Positions 25,663 to 33,858 of a DNA stretch of 64,000 nt are shown here, piece by piece. The number at the start of each line of letters is the position of its first letter. Position 1 is the first letter of the stretch. This stretch comes from Cronobacter muytjensii ATCC 51329 (GTDB lineage Bacteria > Pseudomonadota > Gammaproteobacteria > Enterobacterales > Enterobacteriaceae), in the NCBI RefSeq assembly GCF_001277195.1, contig NZ_CP012268.1, positions 1,364,001-1,428,000 of the forward strand. Direction: 5' to 3'. The notes beneath the pieces are model-generated. The model was not told where the DNA came from. It saw only the letters and a list, made by a program, of their open reading frames with translations, and did no database searches. Both the position numbers and the translations under genes were made by a program.

Positions 25663-26010
25663 TTGACCACGCTTGTCACCGAGGAAGACCGGGTGCAGCT
25701 GCTGGCCCACGGCCTCACACGCACCACAGGGCAGGAATGCGACCCGCTGCCAGTGGTGCGCCTGTTCACACCGGACGCACATGCGACGTGGCTACTGGCC
25801 GCGCTCGATCCGACCGATGGCGATACGGCCTACGGCCTGATCGACCTCGGGATCGGAATGCCGGTGCTGGGGACGGTAAAGCTGTCTGATCTGGCGTCCA
25901 TCATCGGGCCGCACAAGCAGCCGGTGATGCGAGATCGGTATTTCCAGCCGACGCGGCCGCTGTCGGAATACGTTCGACTGGCTCAGGAGAACGGTTCAAT
26001 CACCGATTGA
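25663..26010 (+). CDS. DUF2958 family protein
   Basis: A 115-residue DUF2958 protein of unknown function, common on conjugative elements: VRLFTPDAHATWLLAALDP, YGLIDLGIGMPVLGTV, RDRYFQPTRPLSEY. The domain begins right after a TTG codon at 25663 with GGAAGGGG upstream. The longer frame from 25558 would read through a 14-bp hairpin, so I choose TTG. Confidence 0.75.
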   Translation: MTTLVTEEDRVQLLAHGLTRTTGQECDPLPVVRLFTPDAHATWLLAALDPTDGDTAYGLIDLGIGMPVLGTVKLSDLASIIGPHKQPVMRDRYFQPTRPLSEYVRLAQENGSITD

Positions 26011-26352
26011 CACATTCCAGCGCGACCAGGCCAAAAGTATCGCATTGTGACTATTTCGGTCTTAGCCAAGACCTGGCAAGTCTTGATCCGCATGCTTGCA
26101 CCAGGGTGGTGCACCCCTGACCAAAACAGTCATGATCCCAGGCGCGCGATCCGGCACGGTGTTCAATGCTGCACCCCATTTCCGGGCGGTGCAGTCGTCG
26201 CACTTAGACGATTTCAGCAATGCACTGGAGCGAATCTGTCTTGACACCAGCAGCTAAAGCGTAACCCGAGTTTGATGACCACTTGATGGCGATTCGATAG
26301 CTCCCGCACAGCGGAATTGTGGCGACGTTCCCAGAAACAGGGAGGTTTCGCC
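26011..26352. other. intergenic leader of the DUF2285 gene
   Basis: 342 bp, less GC-rich than its flanks, with no supported gene. GGTGGTGCACCCC and CTGCACCCC motifs recur around 26104 and 26170. It probably contains the promoter of the replication/transfer block. GGAGG precedes the next ATG. Confidence 0.4.
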
Positions 26353-27123
26353 ATGACTGACCGCAGCAGCCAACACTGGTATCCCACGGCGGCGTATCTC
26401 TACACGCTGCACCTAGATGGCCCGGCGCTGGCTTGGGAGTATTTGCGCAGGAATCCAAATTACCGGCGCGACTGGCTACGCCGGCGTCGCAAGCCAGACG
26501 CGGCGCAGGCCTGGGGCCTGCGTCTGCTGGAAGATCCCGGCCTGGATGCGCGCGATGCACATCCTGCTTGGTTCCCCGATCACGATGCCGTGGTGCAGCT
26601 ATACCCCGACGCCGACCCACCGCCCAATGCGCACACCTTCGAGTTCTGGCGCATTCCTGGGCGCAAGCAACTGACCCACGACGGCAAGCGCCTGGTGCTC
26701 GTATCGCATTGGCCAGGCTGCTGCGTTCGGCTGGCACTCGCGCCCGATTTGGAAGAAGGCTCGGCCTACCTCTACGCCGCACGTGCCTGCGCTACGCCCT
26801 GTGCGCGCTACCGCACGCTCGCTGCCAAGCTGGATGCGCTATCTGCCGCAACCGTGGCCGCGCCTGTGGCAACAGCCCGCTCTCGCCCCACGCCCGCCGC
26901 GCTGCTGGAACTGCATACCTTGCAAGCGCTCGACGCGACCCTCGCGGGAGCCTCCTTGCGCGAGGTGGCCGAAGGTCTGTTCGGCGCGGATGCCGTCGCG
27001 GCCGACTGGCAGAAAGACAGTGCATTGCGTGCCCGCGTGCGGCGGCTGGTACGCCGCGGCGATGAGCTGATGCACGGCGGCTACCGCCGACTAGCGCAGC
27101 TTCCAATGTTCCCGTCGCATTAG
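26353..27123 (+). CDS. DUF2285 domain-containing protein (putative ICE regulator)
   Basis: A 256-residue protein with an N-terminal region typical of ICE proteins annotated as transcriptional regulators (YLRRNPNYRRDWLRRRRK, ~30-48) and a C-terminal DUF2285 domain (LREVAEGLFGADAVAADW, RARVRRLVRRGDELMHGGYR, ~200-250). Family members near repA/parA are thought to control conjugation genes; this is inference. GGAGG supports the start. Confidence 0.8.
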   Translation: MTDRSSQHWYPTAAYLYTLHLDGPALAWEYLRRNPNYRRDWLRRRRKPDAAQAWGLRLLEDPGLDARDAHPAWFPDHDAVVQLYPDADPPPNAHTFEFWRIPGRKQLTHDGKRLVLVSHWPGCCVRLALAPDLEEGSAYLYAARACATPCARYRTLAAKLDALSAATVAAPVATARSRPTPAALLELHTLQALDATLAGASLREVAEGLFGADAVAADWQKDSALRARVRRLVRRGDELMHGGYRRLAQLPMFPSH

Positions 27124-27236
27124 GGGGGGGACGTTTCTCGACCCGTGCGAATCGTCCCTTAGCAAGAAGCCTTGCTTTCTTGAGAGTGCCTCTATCCGGC
27201 CGCGTGGTGTGGCCGGGTTTGATGGAGGCACATCCC

Positions 27237-27554
27237 ATGCGACCTGCTCCCTCGCGGCCTGCCGCCGCTGCCGTCACTGCGACCTCGCAGCCTGCCGCCG
27301 CTGCCGTCACTGCGACCTCGCAGCCTCAACGCTACCTGACAAACGACGAAGCCGCCGACTACCTGCGGCTGTCGCCGCGCACGCTGGAGAAGCAGCGGGT
27401 GATCGGCGGCGGCCCCAAGTTCCGCAAGTTCGGCCGACGCGTCATGTACGCGGTGTCCGACCTCGATGCCTGGGCCGACCAGCGCAGCTACGAGGCCACG
27501 TCCGATCCCGAATACGCCGAGCGCCACGCGGGCGACTACCGTGATGGCCGCTGA
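27237..27554 (+). CDS. small helix-turn-helix (HTH_17/AlpA-like) protein
   Basis: A 105-residue protein with a MerR/excisionase-like HTH (YLTNDEAADYLRLSPRTLEKQ, ~33-52, then FRKFGRRVMYAVSDLDAW). Its N-terminus contains a perfect 33-bp tandem duplication encoding AAAAVTATSQP twice. GGAGG lies before ATG 27237. Its position just upstream of repA is the usual one in Tn4371-type elements. It may act as excisionase or regulator; undetermined. Confidence 0.78.
   Translation: MRPAPSRPAAAAVTATSQPAAAAVTATSQPQRYLTNDEAADYLRLSPRTLEKQRVIGGGPKFRKFGRRVMYAVSDLDAWADQRSYEATSDPEYAERHAGDYRDGR
27257..27322 (+). repeat. 33-bp perfect tandem repeat inside the HTH gene
   Basis: Two identical 33-bp units (27257-27289 and 27290-27322), in frame, adding eleven Ala/Pro/Thr-rich residues before the HTH domain. 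Confidence 0.92.
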
Positions 27555-27568
27555 CCGTCGGCGCGTGG

Positions 27569-28426
27569 GTGGCCTTCGCCATGTCCAGCCCGCCAGGGCA
27601 AGCCTTGCCGCAGCGCGAACAGCTCGATCTGTTCCGAGCGCTGCCGGGCGACATGGCGCCACGCGATTCCCAGGACTTGATGGCCTTTCCGTTCTTCTCG
27701 CTTGCCAAGTCGCGGCGCACGGCGCCGATCGACTTCCGCAGCGGGAACGTCACCATCCGCGTGGAAGGCACGCAGGAGCACGGCATCGCAACGATATGGG
27801 ATGCCGACGTGCTGATATGGGCCGCCTCGCAGATCGTAGAGGCGCGCGACGCGGGCCTGCGCCCGTCGCGCTGGATACGCGCCACGCCTTACGAGATTCT
27901 GCGCTTCATCGGGCGCGGCACGTCCCTCAACGACTACCAGCGCCTGAAGGCCGCCCTCGACCGGCTGCAATCGACCACGGTGGCCACGTCCATCCGCGAA
28001 ACCACGGGAAGGCGCTTGCATCGCTTCTCGTGGATCAACGAGTGGAAGGAACTGGCCGACGCCAGCGGCACGCCGCTGGGCATCGAGCTGATCTTGCCGG
28101 ACTGGTTCTACGCCGGCGTGCTCGACGCCGCCCTGGTGCTTACCATCGACCCGGCCTATTTCCGCTTGAAGGGCGGTATCGAACGCTGGCTGTACCGCTT
28201 GGTGCGCAAGCATGGGGGGCGGCAGGAGCACGGCTGGCAATTCGACTTCCGACACCTGTACCGCAAATCCGGCAGCGCGGCCCGCTTCTCGGACTTCGCC
28301 TACGACGTGCGCGCCCTGGTAGCGCGGCAGTCGCTGCCCGGCTACGTCCTCGGCATCGAGCGGATGCCGGACGACAACACCGAGTTGCTGACCTTCCGGC
28401 CCGTGCCGCATACGGCACGGGGATAA
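27569..28426 (+). CDS. repA: replication initiator protein RepA
   Basis: A plasmid-type replication initiator of 285 residues from GTG 27569 (281 from ATG 27581; neither has a strong ribosome-binding site). Winged-helix blocks: WIRATPYEILRFIGRGTSL, YQRLKAALDRLQSTTVATS, GGIERWLYRLVRKHGG. It is followed 24 bp later by three 18-bp iterons and an AT-rich stretch, then parA, so the ICE probably replicates when excised. Confidence 0.85.
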   Translation: MAFAMSSPPGQALPQREQLDLFRALPGDMAPRDSQDLMAFPFFSLAKSRRTAPIDFRSGNVTIRVEGTQEHGIATIWDADVLIWAASQIVEARDAGLRPSRWIRATPYEILRFIGRGTSLNDYQRLKAALDRLQSTTVATSIRETTGRRLHRFSWINEWKELADASGTPLGIELILPDWFYAGVLDAALVLTIDPAYFRLKGGIERWLYRLVRKHGGRQEHGWQFDFRHLYRKSGSAARFSDFAYDVRALVARQSLPGYVLGIERMPDDNTELLTFRPVPHTARG

Positions 28427-28450
28427 CTGCGGGAGAACCTGTGGACGGCC

Positions 28451-28515
28451 TCGTGCTATCAGGAGTACCGGGTATCGTGCTATCAGGAGTACGACTCTCG
28501 TGCTATCAGGAGTAC
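28451..28515 (+). repeat. three iterons, probable oriV of the ICE
   Basis: TCGTGCTATCAGGAGTAC occurs perfectly at 28451-28468, 28475-28492 and 28498-28515 (24- and 23-bp periods). An AT-richer segment (about 28553-28600) follows. Repeats right after a RepA gene with a period near two helical turns are a classical replication-origin layout. Confidence 0.82.
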
Positions 28516-28667
28516 GAAAACGCCGGCAAGCCAACAACGGCGCGGGTTTGCGTTCCCTCTAACTTACCTAACAAGAAATACATAACTTTTAGTAGAAGCG
28601 CGCCGTTTCGGTGGACAACCACGAAACGGCACGGCCAGGCCGGCTTTCCAGCTCGGAGGGCCGCGCC

Positions 28668-29306
28668 ATGATCTTCGCGTTTCTCAACCAGAAAGGCGGC
28701 GTCGGCAAGACCACGCTCGCCACGCATATCGCCGGCGAACTGGCGATGCGCGGCCTGCATGTCATCCTGCTGGATGCCGACCCGCAGGGGTCATCGCTCG
28801 ACTGGACGCAGCGGCGTAGCCAGCAGGGCCTGCCCCGTCTGTTCAGCGCCGTGGGACTTGCCCGCGAAACGCTGCATCAGGAAGCGCCAGAACTCGCTAG
28901 GCGGGCCGATCACATCATCATCGACGGCCCGCCGCGCATCGCCGCCCTCGCGCGCTCCGCGCTGCTGGCGGCCGAGCGCGTGCTGATCCCCGTGCAGCCC
29001 AGCCCCTACGACGTATGGGCTTCTGCCGAGATGGTCGCACTGATCCGCGAAGCACAGGTGTTCCGGCCAGCGCTGCGCGCGGCCTTCGTCATCAACCGGC
29101 GCGTCAGCACCACCATCATCGGCAGGGAGGCACGGCAATCGCTGGCCGAACAGCCGCTGCCCGCGCTGCGCTCGGAGATCCACCAGCGCATCGTCTTTGC
29201 CGACAGCGTAGCCGCTGGCCGGCTCGCCCGCGAAACCGCGCCCGACAGCGCCGCTGCCCGCGAGATCGCCGCGCTCACCGACGAACTGCTGCGGTGGCCG
29301 ACATGA
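28668..29306 (+). CDS. parA: ParA-family partition ATPase
   Basis: A 212-residue Walker-type ATPase for segregating the element: deviant Walker A NQKGGVGKTTLA near residue 6, DADPQGSSLDW near 37, and Walker B-like IIIDGPPR. The start at 28668 has GGAGGG upstream; the frame is open further but that part lacks homology. The stop overlaps the next gene by four bases. Partner: the large ParB at 21333-23408, or the small protein next door. Confidence 0.92.
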   Translation: MIFAFLNQKGGVGKTTLATHIAGELAMRGLHVILLDADPQGSSLDWTQRRSQQGLPRLFSAVGLARETLHQEAPELARRADHIIIDGPPRIAALARSALLAAERVLIPVQPSPYDVWASAEMVALIREAQVFRPALRAAFVINRRVSTTIIGREARQSLAEQPLPALRSEIHQRIVFADSVAAGRLARETAPDSAAAREIAALTDELLRWPT

Positions 29307-29566
29307 CTGGAAAGCCATCACCACGCAGCAAGCGCGTCGGCATCGGTGCGCGTCCCCCAGCGAATCCGCACGCCGAAGCGTGGATTCGCCAGGGCGACGC
29401 AGATGCCTTGCAGAAAGGCGACCTCTACACCGCTCGACTGACGCTCGACATCACGCCCGCCATGCGGGCGCGCATCAAGGTGTCGGCCTTCACGCGAGGC
29501 GTGACCGTAGCCGAACTGCTGCGCGGCCTGCTGGAGCGGGAGTTTCCCCCGGAGGGCACGCCGTGA
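29303..29566 (+). CDS. small ribbon-helix-helix-like protein following parA
   Basis: An 87-residue basic protein whose second half (LTLDITPAMRARIKVSAFTRG, then AELLRGLLEREFP) looks like a ribbon-helix-helix DNA-binding fold. It overlaps parA and the next gene by ATGA/GTGA junctions. It may be the ParG-like centromere-binding partner of ParA, but this is unproven. Confidence 0.7.
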   Translation: MTGKPSPRSKRVGIGARPPANPHAEAWIRQGDADALQKGDLYTARLTLDITPAMRARIKVSAFTRGVTVAELLRGLLEREFPPEGTP

Positions 29567-30120
29567 ACGCATCCGCTTCGACCGCCCACACCCCCAAAGC
29601 AAGTGCGCCCACGGCTGCACCGCCGCCGGCGCCTTCGACACTCGCCGGCCAAGCCGGCAACGTGCCGCTGACGCGCGTGGCGCTGGCCTACATCGAACCG
29701 CGCTTCAAGCTCTACCTGCGCTTCGGCGAACCGGCGCGCACGCTCCAGCTCGACCGCTGGCGGCGCTGCGCCGTGTTCCTGCCGAACGCGGTTCTGTGCC
29801 GCATCCGTTGGCAGGCCAACGACTACGGCACGATCCGCTGGCAGCTCATGGTGATGCAGACCGCCACGCCGCTGGACGCCGTGCAGCGCATCCCCGGCGT
29901 GCAGCCGGGCGCGCGTCTGCTGCTGCACGCCGAAGGCGATGCCAACGTGCGCGCCGTGCTGGAACGCATCGACGGCATCGAGGCGCTGGGCATCGCAGCC
30001 GCAGACACATCGCCCGCGTACTGGCGCACGCTCGCGAACCGGCTCGCAGCGCGCTCGCCGCTACCCACATACACCGCAGAACGGCACGCCGCCTGGCTGG
30101 CCGGGAGGGCATTGCCATGA
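29563..30120 (+). CDS. DUF2840 family protein
   Basis: A 185-residue protein with the DUF2840 core (VALAYIEPRFKLYLRFG, RRCAVFLPNAVLCRIRW, NDYGTIRW). This family of unknown function sits between parA and traF in Tn4371-like elements. The GTG start overlaps the preceding stop (GTGA), and its stop overlaps traF (ATGA). The first ~35 residues are Ala/Pro-rich. Confidence 0.85.
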   Translation: MNASASTAHTPKASAPTAAPPPAPSTLAGQAGNVPLTRVALAYIEPRFKLYLRFGEPARTLQLDRWRRCAVFLPNAVLCRIRWQANDYGTIRWQLMVMQTATPLDAVQRIPGVQPGARLLLHAEGDANVRAVLERIDGIEALGIAAADTSPAYWRTLANRLAARSPLPTYTAERHAAWLAGRALP

Positions 30121-30704
30121 CCACGATTTCCACGACCGGCCCCGTGCCGCATCCTCGCTCGCGCCTGCGCGCTCGCCTCGTGCTGGCAGGCTTCGCCACC
30201 GTCGGCCTCGCTGGGCTGGCCTGGGCGGCGTTCGTGCAGCCCCTGCCGCGAATGGCCTACAACCCGTCCGACAGCGTGGCGGTCGGTTGGTATCGCATCG
30301 AACCGCTCGACCCGCGCACCGCCTCGCGGCCACGTCCGCTGTCCGTGGACAGCATCGTGCTGGTGCCGCTGCCCGACAGGGCCGCCATGCTGGCTGCGCA
30401 GCGCGGCTACCTGCCGACCCGCGTTCCGCTGCTCAAACGTGTGGGCGCGGTCGCGCCGCAACACGTTTGCATCGTCGCCGGGCAGGCACGCATCGACGGC
30501 GTGCCTGCGGCCGCCGCGCTCCCTGCCGACCGGCTGGGCCGGCCGCTGCCATCCTTGCCGTTTTGCCGCCGCCTCGAACCGGGCGAACTGTTCCTGTTGA
30601 GCGTGACCAATCCGGCGTCGTTCGACAGCCGCTATTTCGGCCCGGTCAGCGCATCCGCCGTGATCGGCGTCGCGCACCCGGTCTGGCTGGAGACACGCCC
30701 ATGA
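30117..30704 (+). CDS. traF: TraF-type S26 signal peptidase
   Basis: Membrane-anchored serine protease that, in RP4, cyclises the TrbC pilin. The 195 residues have an N-terminal membrane segment (LVLAGFATVGLAGLAWAAF, ~22-40), the nucleophile Ser region YNPSDSVAVGWYRI (~50) and the general-base Lys in LLKRVGAVAPQHVC. The likely substrate is the TrbC homologue at 60777. GGGAGG and an ATGA overlap set the start. Confidence 0.9.
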   Translation: MTTISTTGPVPHPRSRLRARLVLAGFATVGLAGLAWAAFVQPLPRMAYNPSDSVAVGWYRIEPLDPRTASRPRPLSVDSIVLVPLPDRAAMLAAQRGYLPTRVPLLKRVGAVAPQHVCIVAGQARIDGVPAAAALPADRLGRPLPSLPFCRRLEPGELFLLSVTNPASFDSRYFGPVSASAVIGVAHPVWLETRP

Positions 30705-31152
30705 TGGCCGCCGATTCGCTGCACGTTGCCGTGCCTCTCATCGTGCCATCGGGCATGTCGTTCCAGTGGCTGCCGCCGTGTCGTCGCGCGTGCAGCGCGG
30801 GCGCATTCGCGCCGCGCCTCGCCCAACATCCGGCGCAGCCGTCCAGCGTGCAGGCGTCTTGCCTCGAACGCGCCCGGCCTGCGGCCATTGGCGCGTTCGC
30901 CGGCGGGCTGGCTGCAAGCAGCGCAGCGCCGCCGGGCCGCCGACGCCCGGAGCGACAGCGAGGGGCAACGGCGGAAGGCAAGACAAAAGGACGCGGCACC
31001 GGGCCGCGTCGAAAGCTTGTCTGCACATGGGGGTGGCGCGGCACGGAGCGGCTTCGCCGCCGTGCCGCGTGGGGCGCGAGGGTCGCGCCAATGCAGGCAT
31101 GTCCGCGTGCTTCGCACGACAGGACTCGCCAGGGCTTGCAGGGAGAACGGCA
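30705..31152. other. 448-bp GC-rich region between traF and the relaxase gene, candidate oriT
   Basis: Contains inverted repeats at 30990-31010 (8-bp stem GACGCGGC) and 31037-31069 (10-bp stem CGCGGCACGG around an inner TTCG hairpin), plus CGTGC TTC GCACG near 31110. An open frame (30701-31156) overlaps traF but its second half is low-complexity Arg/Ala/Gly-rich. Origins of transfer often lie next to relaxase genes; no nick consensus was recognised. Confidence 0.4.
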
Positions 31153-33132
31153 ATGACCGACCGCCGCGACGACGATTTCCGGGTGCGCCCCAGCGCCCCG
31201 AAGAACCGGGGCAAGGGCCAGGGGCAGAGCTTCGTTTCCAAGGTGCTCAAGCAGGCCGGCAGAGCCAGCAGCGGCAAGTCGGCGGTGCGCCGTCCTGGGG
31301 CGGCCGGCACCGGCCAGCGGCCTGGCTCGCGCCTGGGGCGCGGCCATACGGCGGCGCGCTTTGCCGGGGCGAAGCTAACGCCCATGTCGCGGCGCGTGAC
31401 CATCAAGACCTTGCTGGTCAATCACCAACGGGCCAGTCCGCAATCGCTCGCCAAGCACCTGCGCTACGTCGAACGCGATGGCGTGGGCCGCGACGGCGAA
31501 CTGGGCCAAGCCTACGGGCCGCAGACCGACACCGCCGGCCTCGATGCCTTCAAGGAACGCTGCTCCAATGACCGCCACCATTTCCGCTTCATCGTTTCGC
31601 CGGAGGACGGGGCTGAACTGGACGACCTGCGCACCTACACCCGGCATCTGGTGGATCGCATGGAAGCCGACCTGGGCACGCGGCTGGATTGGGTGGCGGT
31701 CGATCACTGGAACACCGACAACCCGCACACCCACCTGATCGTGCGCGGGCGCGACGACACGGGCAAAGACCTCATCATCGCGGGCGACTACATCGCCCAC
31801 GGCTTCCGCCATCGGGCCGCCGAGCTAGCGACGGAATGGCTGGGGCCGCGCACCGAACTGGAGATCCAGCAGACTTTGCAGCGCGAAGTGGAGCAAGAGC
31901 GGTGGACGAGCATCGACCGCACATTGCAGCGCGAGGTCGGCGACGATGGCCGAGTGCGGATCGAGCGCTTGAACGAACCCCGGCTGCAACGCCAGCGCCT
32001 GCTGCTGATCGGCCGCCTGCAACGCTTGCAGCGCCTGGGCCTGGCCGACGAAGTGCAGCCTGGCACCTGGGCCATCCATGCGGATGCGGAGAAGACCTTG
32101 CGCGCCCTGGGCGAGCGCGGCGACATCATCCGCACCATGCAGCGGGCGATGAGCGGCCAGCCGCGCGATCTGGCGGTGTTCGAGCCGGGCGACGATGGCC
32201 GCACCATCATCGGCCGCGTGGCCGGCAAGGGCTTGGCCGACGAGCTGCACGACCGCGGTTATCTGGTCATCGACGGCGTGGATGGCAAGGCCCACTACGT
32301 CGCGTTGAATGCCCGCGACGAGCTGGCGAACTACGCGACCGGAGCCGTGGTGGAGGTACGCGGTGCCGCCGAGATGCGGTCGGCCGACAAGAACATCGCC
32401 GCGCTGGCGAGCGATGGCCTGTATCGCCCCGATCATCACCTGGCGATCGAGCGAGGCCGAGCCAAGCCCGGCCGCGACCCGCAGGAGGTCGTCGCGGCCC
32501 ACGTTCGCCGGCTGGAATCCCTGCGCCGGGCCTGCATTGTGGAACGTGTGGCGGACGGACTATGGAAGGTGCCGGACGATCTGGCGGAGCGTGGCCGCCA
32601 GTACGACGCGCAACGGCTGGGCGGCGTGGCTGTGGAGCTGAAATCGCATCTGTCGATCGAGCGGCAGGCGCGGGTAATCGGCGCGACCTGGCTGGATCAG
32701 CAATTGATCGGCGGCGGCAAGGGGCTGGGCGACCTGGGCTTTGGTGGCGATGCCAAGCAAGCCTTGCAGCAGCGCGCCAACTTCCTCGAAGAAGAGGGGC
32801 TGGCCCAGCGGCGCGGGCAGCGGGTGATTCTTGCCCAGAATCTGCTGGAAACGTTGCGCAATCGGGAGCTGGCGCAGGCAGCGAAGGACATTGCCGCCGA
32901 CACCGGCCTGGAGCATCGCTCCGTCACGGACGGGGAGCGCGTGGCCGGCATCTACCGGCGCTCCGTCATGCTCGCCAGCGGGCGCTACGCGATGCTTGAT
33001 GACGGCAAGGAATTCAGCCTGGTGCCGTGGCGGCCGGTGATCGAACAGCGGCTGGGGCAGCAGATCGCCGCGACAGTGCGCGGCGGTGGCGCGTTGTGGG
33101 AGATTAGCCGGCAGCGCGGGCCTGAACTCTGA
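31153..33132 (+). CDS. rlxA: VirD2-like MOB_P relaxase (DUF3363)
   Basis: Nicks oriT and pilots the transferred strand. The 659 residues have a basic N-terminus (1-80), a relaxase domain with SPQSLAKHLRYVERDG (~97-112), HHFRFIVSPEDG (~141-152) and the histidine motif NPHTHLIVRG (~191-200), then a long DUF3363 region. GGGAGA precedes the ATG. Gene order traF-relaxase-cargo-LysR-traG is that of Tn4371-family ICEs. Confidence 0.9.
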   Translation: MTDRRDDDFRVRPSAPKNRGKGQGQSFVSKVLKQAGRASSGKSAVRRPGAAGTGQRPGSRLGRGHTAARFAGAKLTPMSRRVTIKTLLVNHQRASPQSLAKHLRYVERDGVGRDGELGQAYGPQTDTAGLDAFKERCSNDRHHFRFIVSPEDGAELDDLRTYTRHLVDRMEADLGTRLDWVAVDHWNTDNPHTHLIVRGRDDTGKDLIIAGDYIAHGFRHRAAELATEWLGPRTELEIQQTLQREVEQERWTSIDRTLQREVGDDGRVRIERLNEPRLQRQRLLLIGRLQRLQRLGLADEVQPGTWAIHADAEKTLRALGERGDIIRTMQRAMSGQPRDLAVFEPGDDGRTIIGRVAGKGLADELHDRGYLVIDGVDGKAHYVALNARDELANYATGAVVEVRGAAEMRSADKNIAALASDGLYRPDHHLAIERGRAKPGRDPQEVVAAHVRRLESLRRACIVERVADGLWKVPDDLAERGRQYDAQRLGGVAVELKSHLSIERQARVIGATWLDQQLIGGGKGLGDLGFGGDAKQALQQRANFLEEEGLAQRRGQRVILAQNLLETLRNRELAQAAKDIAADTGLEHRSVTDGERVAGIYRRSVMLASGRYAMLDDGKEFSLVPWRPVIEQRLGQQIAATVRGGGALWEISRQRGPEL

Positions 33133-33195
33133 TAGCGCACATCATCTTCTGCATGTTGCAAGATCGTCGGGGCTAGGTGCGAATACTTCACGATA

Positions 33196-33780
33196 TCAAC
33201 CTGAACCTTTGGTGTGCACCAAGATTTCCAACTGTCGTGCCACATGATCGAAAGGCGCGACGCTGCGCTCCGCGCGGCATAGCACGATCGCACCTTCAAT
33301 ACTGGCGACGATGAGAGTGGCCAGTTGGGATGCATCGACGTACGTGTGTCCGTGAGATTGCAGTGATGCAGACAGTATCGCCTTCCACTGGCCAAACGTC
33401 AGCGCAGCGGCCTCCAGTGCTTCTACCGCTTCACCCTCAATCGGTTGTTCGACCGCTGCGGCCATGACCGGGCAACCCTTGCGAAAATCAGAGCGCAGCA
33501 GGATTTCGCGCCACAAACCCAAAAACGCACGCAACCCCGGCCGGAGCCCGTCGCGTAAATGACCTTCCAACTGCCGCTGCACTCGGGCACCCGCCTGCAA
33601 CACCGCCTCAGAAATCACCTGCTGCTTGCCGCCCGGAAAGTAGTGGTAGGTCGAGCCGAAGGGCGCCTGGGCACGCTTGGCCATCTCCCGGATGCTGGTT
33701 GCGTTCAAGCCGTGCCGGGCCAGCATCTCGGCGGCCACGGCCACGACACGCTGGCGGCCGTCAGTTTGACGAGGACTCAT
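33196..33780 (-). CDS. TetR-family regulator, divergent from a hydrolase gene
   Basis: A 194-residue TetR/AcrR repressor. The HTH is ATSIREMAKRAQAPFGSTYHYF (split by family convention; residues ~25-46), and the ligand domain contains GCPVMAAAVEQP, reminiscent of the LmrA/YxaF group. I start at MSPRQTDGRQ; the frame is open upstream through the operators. Two near-identical operator copies lie between it and the hydrolase, so it probably represses both. Confidence 0.88.
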   Translation of the reverse strand: MSPRQTDGRQRVVAVAAEMLARHGLNATSIREMAKRAQAPFGSTYHYFPGGKQQVISEAVLQAGARVQRQLEGHLRDGLRPGLRAFLGLWREILLRSDFRKGCPVMAAAVEQPIEGEAVEALEAAALTFGQWKAILSASLQSHGHTYVDASQLATLIVASIEGAIVLCRAERSVAPFDHVARQLEILVHTKGSG

Positions 33781-33795
33781 GGCAAAAACCTTGCT

Positions 33796-33848
33796 AAGAC
33801 AGTCGTCATAGTCTAGCCTCGCGAATTCAAGTATGACAGTCGTCATAG
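33796..33848. promoter_or_regulatory. twin TetR operators in the tetR-hydrolase divergent promoter
   Basis: GACAGTCGTCATAG occurs at 33798-33811 and again at 33835-33848. The second copy is a palindrome TATGAC-AGTC-GTCATA (33832-33847). Both are between the two divergent starts, 37 bp apart. Confidence 0.75.
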
Positions 33849-33858
33849 ATAGCGTGAA

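Noticed and set aside
28451..28515. CRISPR array
   Set aside because: Only three 18-bp repeats with 5-6-bp gaps beside repA and no cas genes; iterons fit better.
27466..28671. 401-residue frame overlapping repA on the same strand
   Set aside because: Arg/Ala/Pro-rich out-of-frame reading of repA. The RepA frame has recognisable winged-helix blocks.
30701..31156. 151-residue frame overlapping the traF stop (MMAADSLHVAVP...)
   Set aside because: The overlap is suggestive, but the second half is Arg/Ala/Gly-rich low complexity spanning several hairpins, and no family is recognisable.
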